Origin: Streptomyces hygroscopicus subsp. hygroscopicus | Lineage (GTDB): Bacteria; Actinomycetota; Actinomycetes; Streptomycetales; Streptomycetaceae | DNA length: 64,000 nucleotides | Assembly: GCF_001553455.1 (NCBI RefSeq) | Contig: NZ_BBOX01000009.1 | Coordinates: forward strand, 1 to 64,000 | Reading direction: 5' to 3' | In this document: piece after piece, positions 16,801 to 25,259 of the stretch | Position numbering within the stretch: position 1 is the stretch's first letter | Layout: each line of letters starts with the position of its first letter | Program-made: the position numbers and the translations under genes | The notes under the pieces: generated by a model | What the model was told of the DNA's origin: nothing | Seen by the model: only the letters and a program-made list of their open reading frames with translations | Databases searched by the model: none

Positions 16801-17016
16801 TTCTGGTCTCAGGCCCGGCGACCGCCCGGTTGCCGGGCCCGCGTCTCCCGTCTGCACGGCCAAGGCGAGGGAGCGCTCCCACGCCCTGTGTGACGACGCA
16901 CGCGAGTACGCGCACGCCCCGCGTCGCCCATGGGGCAACGGCACGACGTCCGGCGCACCCCGGCCCAGCCGGCGCCGGCGGTCCCCGTCCCGTCCCACAA
17001 CCGGAGGAAGACCGAG

Positions 17017-17547
17017 ATGACACAGACCCTTCCGCTCCGCCTCCACCACCACGCCTGGATAACCGACGACCAAGAGACCAACCGGGCCTTCTACGAGGAC
17101 GTCCTCGGCCTGCCCCTGGTGGCCACATGGACCGAGAGTGAGGTGCTCTTCGGGGCCCGGCGCGTCTACAGCCACTGCTTCTACGGCCTGGGCGACGGAA
17201 GCAGCCTGGCGTTCTTCCAGTTCGCCCACCAGGAGGACCAGGAGGAGTTCAAGACCGCCATCAACTTCACGCCCTGGCGCCACATCGCCTTCAAGGTGGA
17301 CCAGGAAACCCAGGACGGCATGCGCAGGCGCATCGCCGCGGCCGGCTACTCGGAGGAAGACGCTTATGTGATCGACCACGGGTTTTGCGTCTCGCTGTAC
17401 ATCACGGACCCCAACGGGCTGATGCTCGAATTCGCCGTTGACCACCCCGACATCGAGAAGATCGAAGCGGAGCGGCGGGCGACAGCGCACGCCGACCTCG
17501 CCCGCTGGCTCGGCGGCGACCACACCAGCAACAACCCTTGGCGCTGA
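17017..17547 (+). CDS. VOC-family (glyoxalase/extradiol dioxygenase fold) protein
   Basis: A 176-aa protein of two paired beta-alpha-beta-beta-beta modules. Likely metal ligands are the His pair in LHHHAWITDD, His in WRHIAFKVD and Glu in NGLMLEFAV, the H-H/E pattern of metal-dependent VOC enzymes. FYEDVLGLPLVATW is the usual first-module helix. The ATG at 17017 follows GGAGGAAG; an upstream frame start at 16930 is not needed. Substrate unknown; it stands alone between two gaps. Confidence 0.9.
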   Translation: MTQTLPLRLHHHAWITDDQETNRAFYEDVLGLPLVATWTESEVLFGARRVYSHCFYGLGDGSSLAFFQFAHQEDQEEFKTAINFTPWRHIAFKVDQETQDGMRRRIAAAGYSEEDAYVIDHGFCVSLYITDPNGLMLEFAVDHPDIEKIEAERRATAHADLARWLGGDHTSNNPWR

Positions 17548-17707
17548 CCCCGCCCCGCCCCGCCCCGCCCCGGACCGGACCGGAGCCGAGGACGCGTCCA
17601 CCCATCTGAACCGCACGCCGCCTCCGCACCGCCGCATCTCCGATCAGCCGAGGGCGAGTGGTGCGGAGGAGGCCGTCGATCCAGTTCGCCGGAGACATGA
17701 AGGCGAA

Positions 17708-17752
17708 GGCGGAGGCCGGAACCGTCCCCGAGGGACGATTCCGGCCTCCGCC
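17708..17752. terminator. Long 20-bp inverted repeat, terminator-like
   Basis: The arms 17708-17728 (begins GGCGGAGGCCGG) and 17732-17752 (ends CCGGCCTCCGCC) pair almost perfectly over about 20 bp around a 3-nt loop, with one or two mismatches. It is 160 bp past the VOC stop and 120 bp before the next gene. It is stable enough to act as a terminator for read-through from VOC, but it is unusually long and far from any stop codon. Confidence 0.55.
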
Positions 17753-17872
17753 GAGGGCGGCGCCGGAGCGGCGCCCGGCCACGAGGCGACCGGGGACGGG
17801 AACGGAACCTCAGCGCTGCCGGGCCGCCACCGCTGTCGCCCGGCCCCTCGCCGCCCTGAGATGATCGGGGTT

Positions 17873-18328
17873 ATGAAGCATCCGCATCTGGCCAGCACCG
17901 AGGCTGCTGTCATGGCGATACGTGAGCTCGCGCGGGAGCACACCCTGGAGTTGACCGTCACCGACGACATCGGCGCCGACCAGACGTCCCGCCGCACGTC
18001 AGCCGGGGCGTTCGCGGTCCTCGACCCGGACGGCTCTCTGCCGCACGAGGCGTTCGTCGAATTGGAAGGCTCCCCTGCCGTAACCGTTCGGCTCTTCCCG
18101 GAGGGTGACGCGAAAATCACCGTCGACGGCGTGGACTTCGATGACATACCCCGTGACTCCGTCCCCGCGTTCCTGCGCTCCGTCTACGGCGGTTTGGCCT
18201 ATGTGAAGGGGAAAGTCTTTCCTCCTGGCCAGTGGCTGACGGTCCCCTTGCCCGGTGATGAGACCTACAAAGAACTGATACTGCGCAACACACTCAGCCC
18301 ATGGCTCGCCCGCAACGTCCGTAGCTAG
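17873..18328 (+). CDS. Conserved-looking hypothetical protein
   Basis: A 151-aa acidic soluble protein with no recognised domain. It opens MKHPHLASTEAAVMAIREL, continues with strands such as AGAFAVLDPDGSLPHEAFVE and AVTVRLFPEGDAKITVDG, and ends ELILRNTLSPWLARNVRS. The codon pattern is natural for the organism and less GC-biased than the shadow frames, supporting a real gene. Start uncertain: ATG at 17873 or 17861, neither with a good ribosome site. It converges on the vWA gene across a strong terminator. Confidence 0.7.
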   Translation: MKHPHLASTEAAVMAIRELAREHTLELTVTDDIGADQTSRRTSAGAFAVLDPDGSLPHEAFVELEGSPAVTVRLFPEGDAKITVDGVDFDDIPRDSVPAFLRSVYGGLAYVKGKVFPPGQWLTVPLPGDETYKELILRNTLSPWLARNVRS

Positions 18329-18363
18329 GTGTGCTGCCCGGACAGGTTGGTGACGTGGCCGTG

Positions 18364-18386
18364 CCCCCGGGACTCGGCCCCGGGGG
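18364..18386. terminator. Bidirectional hairpin terminator
   Basis: CCCCCGGG (18364-18371) and CCCGGGGG (18379-18386) form a perfect 8-bp GC stem with a 7-nt loop in the 80-bp space between the convergent stops of the 17873 and 18408 genes. Confidence 0.72.
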
Positions 18387-18407
18387 AGCCTCGCGGGCAC
18401 GGGGGTT

Positions 18408-19448
18408 TCAGAGCATGAGGAGGAGCCGGGTGTGGGGTACGAGTTTCCGGTTCACGCTGGTGCTCTGGACGAAGATCGTGAAGTCGTCGTTGTGGTCCGG
18501 CTTGACGCGCACTTCCATGTCCGGCAGGCCGAGCAGGGCTCGGGCCTCCGGGCCTGTGTACACCCGGTCCGTCTTCTTCTCCAGAACCGCGATCTGCTTC
18601 CGGGCCTGGATCTTCTCCGACTTGCTCAGCTGGTAGAAGGCGCAGCCGGTGCGGAAGGTGTGTCCGCATTCGATGACCCAGTCCCGGATCGCCGCCGCGC
18701 GGGCCACCGGAATCAGCTGGTACTGCGAGGGGTCCACGGGGGTGAGACCGGCTGCCTTGATGGTGTCTTTGTTGACCGTCTCCGCACCTGTGGAGAACAC
18801 CGCCCGTGATCCCCGGATGCCCTGGGCCCGGCCCACCATGAAGTTTTCGGTGGCCTGTTGGATGACCTGTCCTGCCTCTTCCAGACCCTGTGTGCTCGTG
18901 GCGTCCCAAATGGCGATGTTGTCTTTCGGGAAGCCGCACTGCATGGCTTCGTGTTTACCCATCTGGTCGGGTACCAGGACGGCGAGTGTCCAGTTGTCGT
19001 CCTGCGTCGCTATCATGTCGGCCACGGCCTGAATGAGTTGGCGCGGGTTTTTGGCGGGGGTGTCCGGGCTGCGGTGACTGGCGTTTTCCTGGCCGTCGGT
19101 CAGGACGAACGTCAGGAAGCTGTGGTCGCCGTACAGTTGGGCGGTCTGTGCCAGTTCCTGCTGTGATTTCAGGGTGGCTGCCAGCAGAGCCGTCATTCCG
19201 CCGACTTTGTACAGCTGCTTGAGGGACGGCATGCGCAGCACGTCCTTGTCGTAGATGACGCATTCCGCCTTGTCCGCGAAGACGTACACCGTGACCCGGG
19301 TTTCCTGATCCAGTTCCTTCGAGCGGCGGGCCAGATAGGCGATCTGCTGGTCGGCGACCTCGACGACCTTGCGGCTCAAATGTGACATGGATGAACTGGC
19401 ATCCAGCACGAGAGCAACGTGGTTGATGTAGTTCTGGTCTCCGGGCAT
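18408..19448 (-). CDS. von Willebrand factor A domain protein
   Basis: A 346-aa protein with a vWA fold from the N-terminus: HVALVLDASSSMSH supplies the MIDAS D-x-S-x-S at Asp16-Ser18-Ser20, GGMTALLAATLKS the conserved Thr, and TFVLTDGQENASH the MIDAS Asp. The C-terminal part (about 200-346) holds VFSTGAETVNKDT, TGCAFYQLSKSEKIQARKQI and a final VRVKPDHNDDFTIFVQSTS segment of unknown fold. GGGGGAG precedes the ATG at 19448. No AAA+ ATPase partner, usual for MoxR-linked vWA proteins, is adjacent. Codon use is slightly less GC-rich than that of its neighbours. Confidence 0.9.
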   Translation of the reverse strand: MPGDQNYINHVALVLDASSSMSHLSRKVVEVADQQIAYLARRSKELDQETRVTVYVFADKAECVIYDKDVLRMPSLKQLYKVGGMTALLAATLKSQQELAQTAQLYGDHSFLTFVLTDGQENASHRSPDTPAKNPRQLIQAVADMIATQDDNWTLAVLVPDQMGKHEAMQCGFPKDNIAIWDATSTQGLEEAGQVIQQATENFMVGRAQGIRGSRAVFSTGAETVNKDTIKAAGLTPVDPSQYQLIPVARAAAIRDWVIECGHTFRTGCAFYQLSKSEKIQARKQIAVLEKKTDRVYTGPEARALLGLPDMEVRVKPDHNDDFTIFVQSTSVNRKLVPHTRLLLML

Positions 19449-19575
19449 GGGTGTGCTCCCCCCTTTTTCTCTCTCTCGGTGGTTCCACCTTCCCACCCAC
19501 CACTGACAACCGGCCCTGAACTGCGGGTCGGAGGGGAGAGCGCGGACACGGGGGCGGGGGTGGCCGGTGGTTGTC

Positions 19576-20256
19576 TCAGCGGGTGTCCGGGCGGAGGCTC
19601 GCCAGCAGGCTCTGCCGGGCCGCCGCCACGTGTTCCCTGGCCATCCGTTCAACTGCCTGCGGGTCGGCGCCCTGCAGTGACCGGATGATCTGCCGGTGTT
19701 CGCGGACGACGCTGTCGCGGTAGGGGAGGTAGCCGTCACGGACGCGGCGGATTTGGAACAGGTGGACCTGCGACCGCACGGCCTGCCACGCGCGGGTGAG
19801 CCGCTGGTTCGCGGCGATCGTGTAGAGGGTGTCGTGGAAGGCGATGTCGAGGTGGACGAGCGCCGTGGCGTCGCCGCGTCCGGCGGTTTCGGCGGCCATG
19901 CGGTCGACGAGGGCCAGCAGGTGTGACACGTCGCTGGCGCCGATTCTCGACTGGGCGGTACGGGCCGCGAGTCCGTCGAGGGCTTCCCGCAGGGCGTAGA
20001 CCTCTTCGACGTCCTCCGGTTCGATGCCGATGACGGTGGTGGGCCGGTGCCAGCCGGTGCGGATCAGACCTTCCCGGGCCAGCACCGCCAGTCCTTCGCG
20101 GACCGAGCCGCGGCTGACACCGAGCTGCTGGGCGAGTTCGACCTCCCGCAGCGGCGCGCCCGGAGGGAAGCGGCCGTCGAAGATGGCCTCTCGGACCAGG
20201 TCGGCCGCGTCGTCGCCGACGCCACGTCGCTTCACTTGTGCCACGGTTCGCGCCAT
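19576..20256 (-). CDS. GntR-family (FadR/FCD) transcriptional regulator
   Basis: A 226-aa regulator with an N-terminal winged helix (REAIFDGRFPPGAPLREVELAQQLGVSRGSVREGL split over residues about 20-60) and an FCD domain. The FCD ligands are suggested by Asp/His in VHLDIAFHDTLY, REHRQIIRSL and AREHVAAARQ. The ATG at 20256 is chosen; it has no ribosome site and the perfect palindrome 20259-20276 ends 2 bp before it. That suggests autoregulation and control of the divergent SDR gene at 20330. Effector probably a small carboxylate, as in most FCD members. Confidence 0.92.
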   Translation of the reverse strand: MARTVAQVKRRGVGDDAADLVREAIFDGRFPPGAPLREVELAQQLGVSRGSVREGLAVLAREGLIRTGWHRPTTVIGIEPEDVEEVYALREALDGLAARTAQSRIGASDVSHLLALVDRMAAETAGRGDATALVHLDIAFHDTLYTIAANQRLTRAWQAVRSQVHLFQIRRVRDGYLPYRDSVVREHRQIIRSLQGADPQAVERMAREHVAAARQSLLASLRPDTR

Positions 20257-20258
20257 GT

Positions 20259-20276
20259 CCGAATGTTGACATTCGG
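20259..20276. promoter_or_regulatory. Palindromic GntR-type operator
   Basis: CCGAATGT-TG-ACATTCGG, a perfect 8-bp inverted repeat with a 2-bp spacer, sits directly before the GntR start codon and 53 bp before the divergent SDR start. Its length and symmetry suit a FadR/FCD dimer. Confidence 0.65.
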
Positions 20277-20329
20277 TCGTCGGGTGGCACAAGCTGCAGG
20301 CCGGCTATGGGTGCTGGAAGGAGCCGCAG

Positions 20330-21103
20330 GTGTTGGAGACCACCTCTCGCGGAGCGCTCGTCACGGGTGCCTCACGTGGCATCGGACGTGCGACCGCGGT
20401 CGCCCTGGCGGCGGCGGGGCACCGGGTCGCCGTCCACTACGGGCACCATCGCGAGGACGCCGATCAGACGCTCGCCCTGCTGCCCGGCGAGGGGCATCTG
20501 GTCGTGGGCGGGGACCTCGCCGATCCGTCCACGGCGCGTGGCGTGGTGGAGGAGGCGGTGCGAGGGCTGCGGACCGTGGACGTCCTGGTGAACAACGCGG
20601 CGGTGGCCCCGCGGGCGGAGAACCGGCATCGGATCGGCGACGTCGGCTGGGAGACGTGGGTGGCGACGTGGGACTCGATGATCCGCGCCAACCTCCTGGG
20701 AGCGGTCAACGTCACCTGGGCTTTCGCCGACCATCTGATCGGACGCGGTGCGCCCGGCAGTATCGTCAACGTGGGTTCCCGCGGTGCCTACCGCGGTGAG
20801 CCGGACCATCCGGCGTACGGGGCGGGCAAGGCCGCCCTCCACGCGTTCGGCCAGTCGATCGCCGTCGCCCTGGCGCCCCACCGGATCGCGGTCACCTCGG
20901 TGGCGCCGGGTTTTGTCGCCACCGAACGTCAGATGGCGAAGCTGTCCGGTCCCGAGGGAGACGCGGTGCGGGCGCAGAGCCCTTTCGGCCGGGTGGGGTC
21001 CGCGGAGGAGGTGGCCGCCGCCGTCGTCTACCTGGCCTCGCCGGGCGCGGCCTGGTCCTCCGGCGCCGTCCTGGACCTCAACGGAGCCTCCTACCTGCGA
21101 TGA
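20330..21103 (+). CDS. Short-chain dehydrogenase/reductase
   Basis: A 257-aa classical SDR. The TGASRGIG cofactor loop is at about residues 12-19, NNAA is at about 88-91, Ser lies in NVGSRGAYRG, and the catalytic YGAGK follows. The C-terminus (SSGAVLDLNGASYLR) matches the usual GxxxxVDGG-type end in a variant form. AAGGAG precedes the GTG at 20330. Divergent from the GntR gene across a palindrome, so probably its regulatory target. The substrate is not predictable; NADPH use is possible. Confidence 0.92.
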   Translation: MLETTSRGALVTGASRGIGRATAVALAAAGHRVAVHYGHHREDADQTLALLPGEGHLVVGGDLADPSTARGVVEEAVRGLRTVDVLVNNAAVAPRAENRHRIGDVGWETWVATWDSMIRANLLGAVNVTWAFADHLIGRGAPGSIVNVGSRGAYRGEPDHPAYGAGKAALHAFGQSIAVALAPHRIAVTSVAPGFVATERQMAKLSGPEGDAVRAQSPFGRVGSAEEVAAAVVYLASPGAAWSSGAVLDLNGASYLR

Positions 21104-21130
21104 CCCCACCGCCGAAGAGCGGACGCGTTC

Positions 21131-22099
21131 TCAGCGGCTGACCAGCTCCGCGAAGCGCTGGGCGTCGATGTTGCCGCCGGAGGCGATGACGCCGATCCGG
21201 CGCGGGAGGTCTTCGATGTGTCCGGCCATGAGGGCGGCCAGGGGGGTGGCGCCGCTGGGTTCGAGGACGATCTTCAGATGTTCGAAGGCGAAGCGCATGG
21301 CGTTGACGATGTCCTCGTCGCTGACCAGGGCGATCGCGGTGACCAGGCGCTGGTTGATGGGGAAGGTGATCTCCCCGGGAGTGTCCAGGGCCTGGCCGTC
21401 GGCGATGGTGCGGGGCACGGGGATGGTGACGCGCTGGCCGCCGGCCAGGGAGCGCTTGGTGTCGTCGCCGTTCTCGGGTTCGACGCCGATGACTTTGGTG
21501 CCGGGGTGCAGCGCTCGGGCGGTGATGGCGCTGCCCGCGATGAGGCCGCCACCGCCGACGGGCACGACGAGGGCGTCGAGTTCGCCGGTCTCCTCGAAGA
21601 GTTCGAGGGCGGCGGTGCCCTGTCCGGCGATGACGTCGGGGTGGTCGTAGGGCGGGATGAGGGTCAGGCCGCGCTCGGTGGCCAGGGCTTCGCCGAGGGC
21701 GGTGCGGTTCTGGGTGTAGCGGTCGTAGGTGACGATCTCCGCGCCGTAGCCGGCGGTGGCCTCCCGCTTGGAGCGGGGGGCGTCCTCGGGCATGAGGATG
21801 ACGGCGGTGGTGCCCAGTTCGCGGGCGGCCAGCGCGGTGGCCTGGGCGTGGTTGCCGGAGGAGTAGGCGGCGATGCCCTTGGCCAGTTGCCCGGCGGACA
21901 GTTGGGCGACGGCGTTGTAGGCGCCGCGGAACTTGAAGGCGCCGACGCGCTGGAAGTTCTCGCACTTGATGAACACCTCCGCGCCGGTCAGGGCGTTGAG
22001 GGTGCGGGAGGTGTGGACAGGGGTGCGGTGGGCGATGCCGTCAAGGCGTGCGGCGGCCTGGCGGACGTCGTCGAACGACACGGAAGGTGTGGCGGTCAT
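21131..22099 (-). CDS. Threonine ammonia-lyase/serine dehydratase-type PLP enzyme
   Basis: A 322-aa fold-type II PLP enzyme. PLP Lys is in VGAFKFRGAYNAV, SSGNHAQATALA is the substrate loop, MPEDAPRSKREATAGYGAE follows, PVGGGGLIAGSA is the phosphate loop and VIASGGNID closes the domain. It lacks the C-terminal ACT regulatory domain of the biosynthetic form, so a catabolic L-threonine/L-serine dehydratase or threo-3-hydroxyaspartate lyase fits. GAGGAA precedes the ATG at 22099. It follows a broken D-threonine aldolase gene and a YheO-type regulator, an arrangement for hydroxy-amino-acid catabolism that has lost one enzyme. Confidence 0.9.
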   Translation of the reverse strand: MTATPSVSFDDVRQAAARLDGIAHRTPVHTSRTLNALTGAEVFIKCENFQRVGAFKFRGAYNAVAQLSAGQLAKGIAAYSSGNHAQATALAARELGTTAVILMPEDAPRSKREATAGYGAEIVTYDRYTQNRTALGEALATERGLTLIPPYDHPDVIAGQGTAALELFEETGELDALVVPVGGGGLIAGSAITARALHPGTKVIGVEPENGDDTKRSLAGGQRVTIPVPRTIADGQALDTPGEITFPINQRLVTAIALVSDEDIVNAMRFAFEHLKIVLEPSGATPLAALMAGHIEDLPRRIGVIASGGNIDAQRFAELVSR

Positions 22100-22161
22100 G
22101 GTGGGTTCCTCGCGGTGGTGGGACGTCGGACCGGGGGTCTGGCGGGGCGCTCGGGCGGCGG

Positions 22162-22678
22162 TCACCAGCCGGTGACGCGTGGCCAGAATGCCTCGATGGC
22201 GGGCGCGGGGCCGGCGCCGCTCCGGGCGCTGTCGATGATGTGGTAGCCGTGGTGCTGGGCGGCGGTGGCACAGGCGTGGTTGGGCAGGATGCGCAGGCGG
22301 GTGCCGATGGGCAGGTCGGGCGGTGTGGTGCCGTCGCGGGTGGTGAGGGTGCCGTGTTCCTGGCTCGCGGCCGATCACGCGGGGGAGTTTGTGCGGGTCG
22401 ATGCCGACGGCGTAGGTGATGTCGGTGTAGGCGCCGTCGGCGAACGCCTCGGCCTCGGCGAGGGTGGAGACGGTGACGGGGCAGCGGGCGCCGCCGTGCA
22501 TGAGGGCCGCGAGGTCAAGGCTCTTGGCCGTCTTGACGTGGGGGCGCAGGGTGACGCCGAGCCGGTCGGCCCTGGTCGCGAGACGTTTGATGTTGCGCAG
22601 CGTCCTGTGCACGTCGACGACCGCGAACGGGGTGTCGGGGTCGGCGAGCGTCCGAGCGGTGGCGGGGGCGGTGTTCAC
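22162..22678 (-). pseudogene. D-threonine aldolase/D-serine deaminase-like gene with internal deletion
   Basis: From the GTG at 22678 the frame gives a good N-terminal alanine-racemase-type domain (DPDTPFAVVDVHRTLRNIKR, LGVTLRPHVKTAKSLDLAAL, TVSTLAEAEAFADGAYTDI) up to GIDPHKLPRVI. It then joins, in another frame near 22370, the C-terminal end (SQEHGTLTTRDGTTPPDLPIGT, RLRILPNHACATAAQHHGYH, AFWPRVTGW-stop). The C-terminal metal ligands His and Cys (PNHAC) are thus present, but about 200 central residues are missing and the frame is broken. The intact family is about 370 aa. The call rests on both ends matching the same family in the right order. Confidence 0.82.
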
Positions 22679-22906
22679 AGGGCGATGTCCAGTTTCGTGA
22701 GCGTGGCCGGCCCGGGGCGGAGGGCTTGCGGGATCCGGTTCCGGAACCGTCGGAAGGCCGTGGTGGCGCCGTCGTCGCGGCATCCGGGTGGGTGGCCGAG
22801 GAGGGCCTGGCCGAGCGGGGTGAGGACCGCTTCGGCGGGGACGTGCCGACTCTGGCCCCTGCGGCGGGTCCGCGCGGGCGGATCGCACCGGGGGACATCG
22901 ACGGCC
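22675..22906 (-). other. Open frame without a start: unassigned 3' gene fragment
   Basis: Between the regulator stop and the D-threonine aldolase remnant one frame stays open for 77 codons without any start codon, and reads SRHVPAEAVLTPLGQALLG then FRRFRNRIPQALRPGPATL and KLDIAL-stop. The stop overlaps the GTG of the next gene, as in a coupled operon. It looks like the tail of a deleted gene; family unknown. Confidence 0.3.
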
Positions 22907-22908
22907 TT

Positions 22909-23595
22909 TCACTTGGTGTAGTTGTAGACCGTCGCCCGGGACACCCCCAGCAGGTCGGCGATGGTCTGTGCGGCGTCGCGGGAGCCGAAGTAGCCGTCCC
23001 GGTGCAACTGCCGCACCAGCTCCTTCTTGTCCTCGCGGCTCAGTGAGCGGGGGGTGCCGGCGCGTTCCGCGGCCAGGGCCTCGACGGTGCGGCGCAACTC
23101 GCGCGCATTGCGGTCATGCAGGCTCTCCAGGGGCCGGTCGCGGTGCTCGGTGCCGGTGGCGACCAGGTTGGCCAGGGCGAGGGTGACCGGGGAGAGCACG
23201 GAGACGTCGAGGTTCAGGCACAGGGCCGCGATGTACTCACCGGCGGCGTTCTTGATGCCGATGGAGGTGCTCTTGGCCGGGCGGCCGTCGGGGAACCGGT
23301 TCGGGTAGTTCTGGATGACGCTCGGGTACTGCGGGTCGGCGATCCGGGCCAGCCCCAGCTCGGTCGCCGGATCCCCGACCCGGCGGCCGGAGAGGTTGTT
23401 CTCGATGGCGCGGATCGCGTGCCGCGGGTCGCGCAGGTCGTGCAGGACCACCTCGCACAGCCCGGGGAACATCCGGCCCAGCGCGACGGCGATCTTCTCG
23501 GCCTCCCGGATGAGGTGCTCGTCCGGCGTGTCCGGTCCGGGCCCGGTGATTCCGGCGCCCCGGCCTGTTTCCGCGGTGGTGGCGGGCTGATCCAT
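22909..23595 (-). CDS. YheO/DauR-type transcriptional regulator (PAS-like plus HTH)
   Basis: A 228-aa regulator with a YheO PAS-like domain (about 40-150: FPGLCEVVLHDLRDPRHAI, IENNLSGRRVGDPAT, STSIGIKNAAGEYIAALCLN) and a C-terminal HTH (about 180-228: LHRDGYFGSRDAAQTIADLL then GVSRATVYNYTK). Relatives such as DauR control D-arginine or other amino-acid catabolism. The ATG at 23595 follows AAAGAGG and is better than the upstream frame start at 23652. Placed ahead of the D-threonine aldolase remnant and threonine dehydratase genes, it probably controlled them in response to an amino acid. Confidence 0.9.
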   Translation of the reverse strand: MDQPATTAETGRGAGITGPGPDTPDEHLIREAEKIAVALGRMFPGLCEVVLHDLRDPRHAIRAIENNLSGRRVGDPATELGLARIADPQYPSVIQNYPNRFPDGRPAKSTSIGIKNAAGEYIAALCLNLDVSVLSPVTLALANLVATGTEHRDRPLESLHDRNARELRRTVEALAAERAGTPRSLSREDKKELVRQLHRDGYFGSRDAAQTIADLLGVSRATVYNYTK

Positions 23596-23792
23596 GAATC
23601 CTCTTTCGCCGGTGGTGATGCGGTGTGCGCCACGGACCCACGGACGCCGCACAGGCCCCTGGGAGGGAAGCCGCTTCGGTGGGCGGCGGCCCCTGGCCGG
23701 TGCCGGGTCCGTCCGTGCCCGGAACTCCGGCAGTCCGGGCGATACGGGTGGCCAGGCGGAGCGCCTCCTGGAGGCACAGTACCCACGCCTGG

Positions 23793-23828
23793 CTTAATCG
23801 TCTAGATCTGTAATAGTGGTCTAAGGGG
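23793..23828 (-). promoter_or_regulatory. AT-rich promoter/operator patch upstream of the YheO-type regulator
   Basis: TTAATCGTCTAGATCTGTAATAG followed by TGGTCTAAGG is strikingly AT-rich for this genome and has two TCTAG/TCTAA half-sites. On the minus strand it provides TATTAC and CAGATC-like elements about 200 bp before the regulator start. Probably a promoter with an operator; the exact elements are uncertain. Confidence 0.35.
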
Positions 23829-23987
23829 CGGGGGTGACGTGGCGGGTGAGGAACCGAGGTGAGCGTCGGGCAACTGTCCGCGGATCGTGAACGGCGTGCC
23901 TGAACTCCGCGCAGCTGCCCGGCAGTTACCTGCCCCTGGAACGAAGCGGGGATCGCGGCGCCGCCTCGGCGCCGGCCGTCCCCGCCG

Positions 23988-24968
23988 TCACCTCTGCAAC
24001 TCGATCAGGGTCTTTCCGGCGCGTCCGGTCGCCGGGTCCTTGAGGTGGCCGGGGAGTTCGCTGAGCCCGACACGCGTCCCCACAGCTGTGCGCAGACCGC
24101 CGCTGCGCAGGAGCGCGAAGACCGGCGCGAACAGCTCGGGCAGATGCCGACCGCCGTCCTCGTGGATCACGTCGCGCAGCCGGAACAGCTCCACCCGGGC
24201 ACCACTGCGGCCGGTGAAGCACTCCGCCGGGAGCGGTGTCCGGGACAGCAGTCCGTAGTGGACGAACACGCCGTCGCGGGCCGTCAGGGTGAACACGTCT
24301 GCGCCCACGCCGCCACCAACGCAGTCGAAGGCCACATCGATACCCCCTGGCCCGACGGCCGCCCGCAGCTCCTCCCGCCACCGGGGACCGTCGGTCTGGA
24401 TCACGGCCCGCCACTGGGACGGATCGGCCACGGTCCGTCCCGGCGTTCCCCGGACCACCCCGACCGGCGTGAGGCCACGACCGGCCAGCAGTTCCGCCAG
24501 ATGCCGGCCGATGGCCGATGTCGCCGCCGTGACCACGACGTTCCGTATGCCCGGCCGGCAGAACCGTTCGACCATCGTCAGGGCCGTCAGGGGGTTGATG
24601 TAGGCGAAGCAGGCGATCTCATCCGGGAGGTCGTCCGGGACGCGAACGCACCAGGAGTAGCCGAGACGCTTGTACTGCTGCCAGTTCCCCGCCGACCCGA
24701 GCGGAAGCACACGCCGGCCCACCGCCGTGGCGGGCACCCCCGGTCCGGCAGCGTCGATCACACCGACGCCCTCGAACCCGGGGACCATGGGGAACGCGGT
24801 CCGTGACCCGTACGCACCTGAGACGGTGACCTCGTCGGAGGGATTGACGGTCGAGGCGAGCATGCGCACCACCACCTCACCCGCGCCGGGAGCCGCGGGC
24901 GCGCCCACGTCGCGGACGGCGAGGACGTCGGCGAGCCGGCCGGGCGAGTCGGCGACGGCAGCCAGCAT
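23988..24968 (-). CDS. MDR-family NAD(P)H-dependent alcohol dehydrogenase/quinone reductase
   Basis: A 326-aa medium-chain reductase. The GroES-like domain has VVRMLASTVNPSDEVTVSG and FPMVPGFEGVGVI; the Rossmann part has VVVTAATSAIGRHLAEL in place of the usual AAxGxVG loop, and IDVAFDCVGG. Structural-zinc Cys residues are absent, so it belongs with quinone oxidoreductase or 2-enoyl reductase types. GGAGG precedes the ATG at 24968. It stands alone between gaps; substrate unknown, perhaps an electrophilic enone. Confidence 0.9.
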   Translation of the reverse strand: MLAAVADSPGRLADVLAVRDVGAPAAPGAGEVVVRMLASTVNPSDEVTVSGAYGSRTAFPMVPGFEGVGVIDAAGPGVPATAVGRRVLPLGSAGNWQQYKRLGYSWCVRVPDDLPDEIACFAYINPLTALTMVERFCRPGIRNVVVTAATSAIGRHLAELLAGRGLTPVGVVRGTPGRTVADPSQWRAVIQTDGPRWREELRAAVGPGGIDVAFDCVGGGVGADVFTLTARDGVFVHYGLLSRTPLPAECFTGRSGARVELFRLRDVIHEDGGRHLPELFAPVFALLRSGGLRTAVGTRVGLSELPGHLKDPATGRAGKTLIELQR

Positions 24969-25259
24969 CGGCAGCCTCCCTCCCCGTGCCCGTGCCAGGA
25001 CTCCTCATTCTACGAACCGTAAGGGGCCGGCAAGCGCGTGGGCAGGCTCACCAACGGACGCCTCGGCAACCCTGAACGGGACATCTCTCCGCCCGGCACC
25101 CTCCTGAACACGCGCGTGGCCGGCCACATCGGGACACGGTGAGCGCCGTCCGCGTGCTGCCGCCGTGCGCGCCCGCGGCGCCGAACACTGCCCGGCAACG
25201 GTCCGCCGGACGGTCCGCTGCTCCTCGCGCCCTCCCGGTTCAGGCACTACGTTGGTCCG

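Noticed and set aside
21218-22246. A Gly/Asp-rich plus-strand frame antisense to the threonine dehydratase
   Set aside because: The antisense of a well-conserved PLP enzyme; no independent support.
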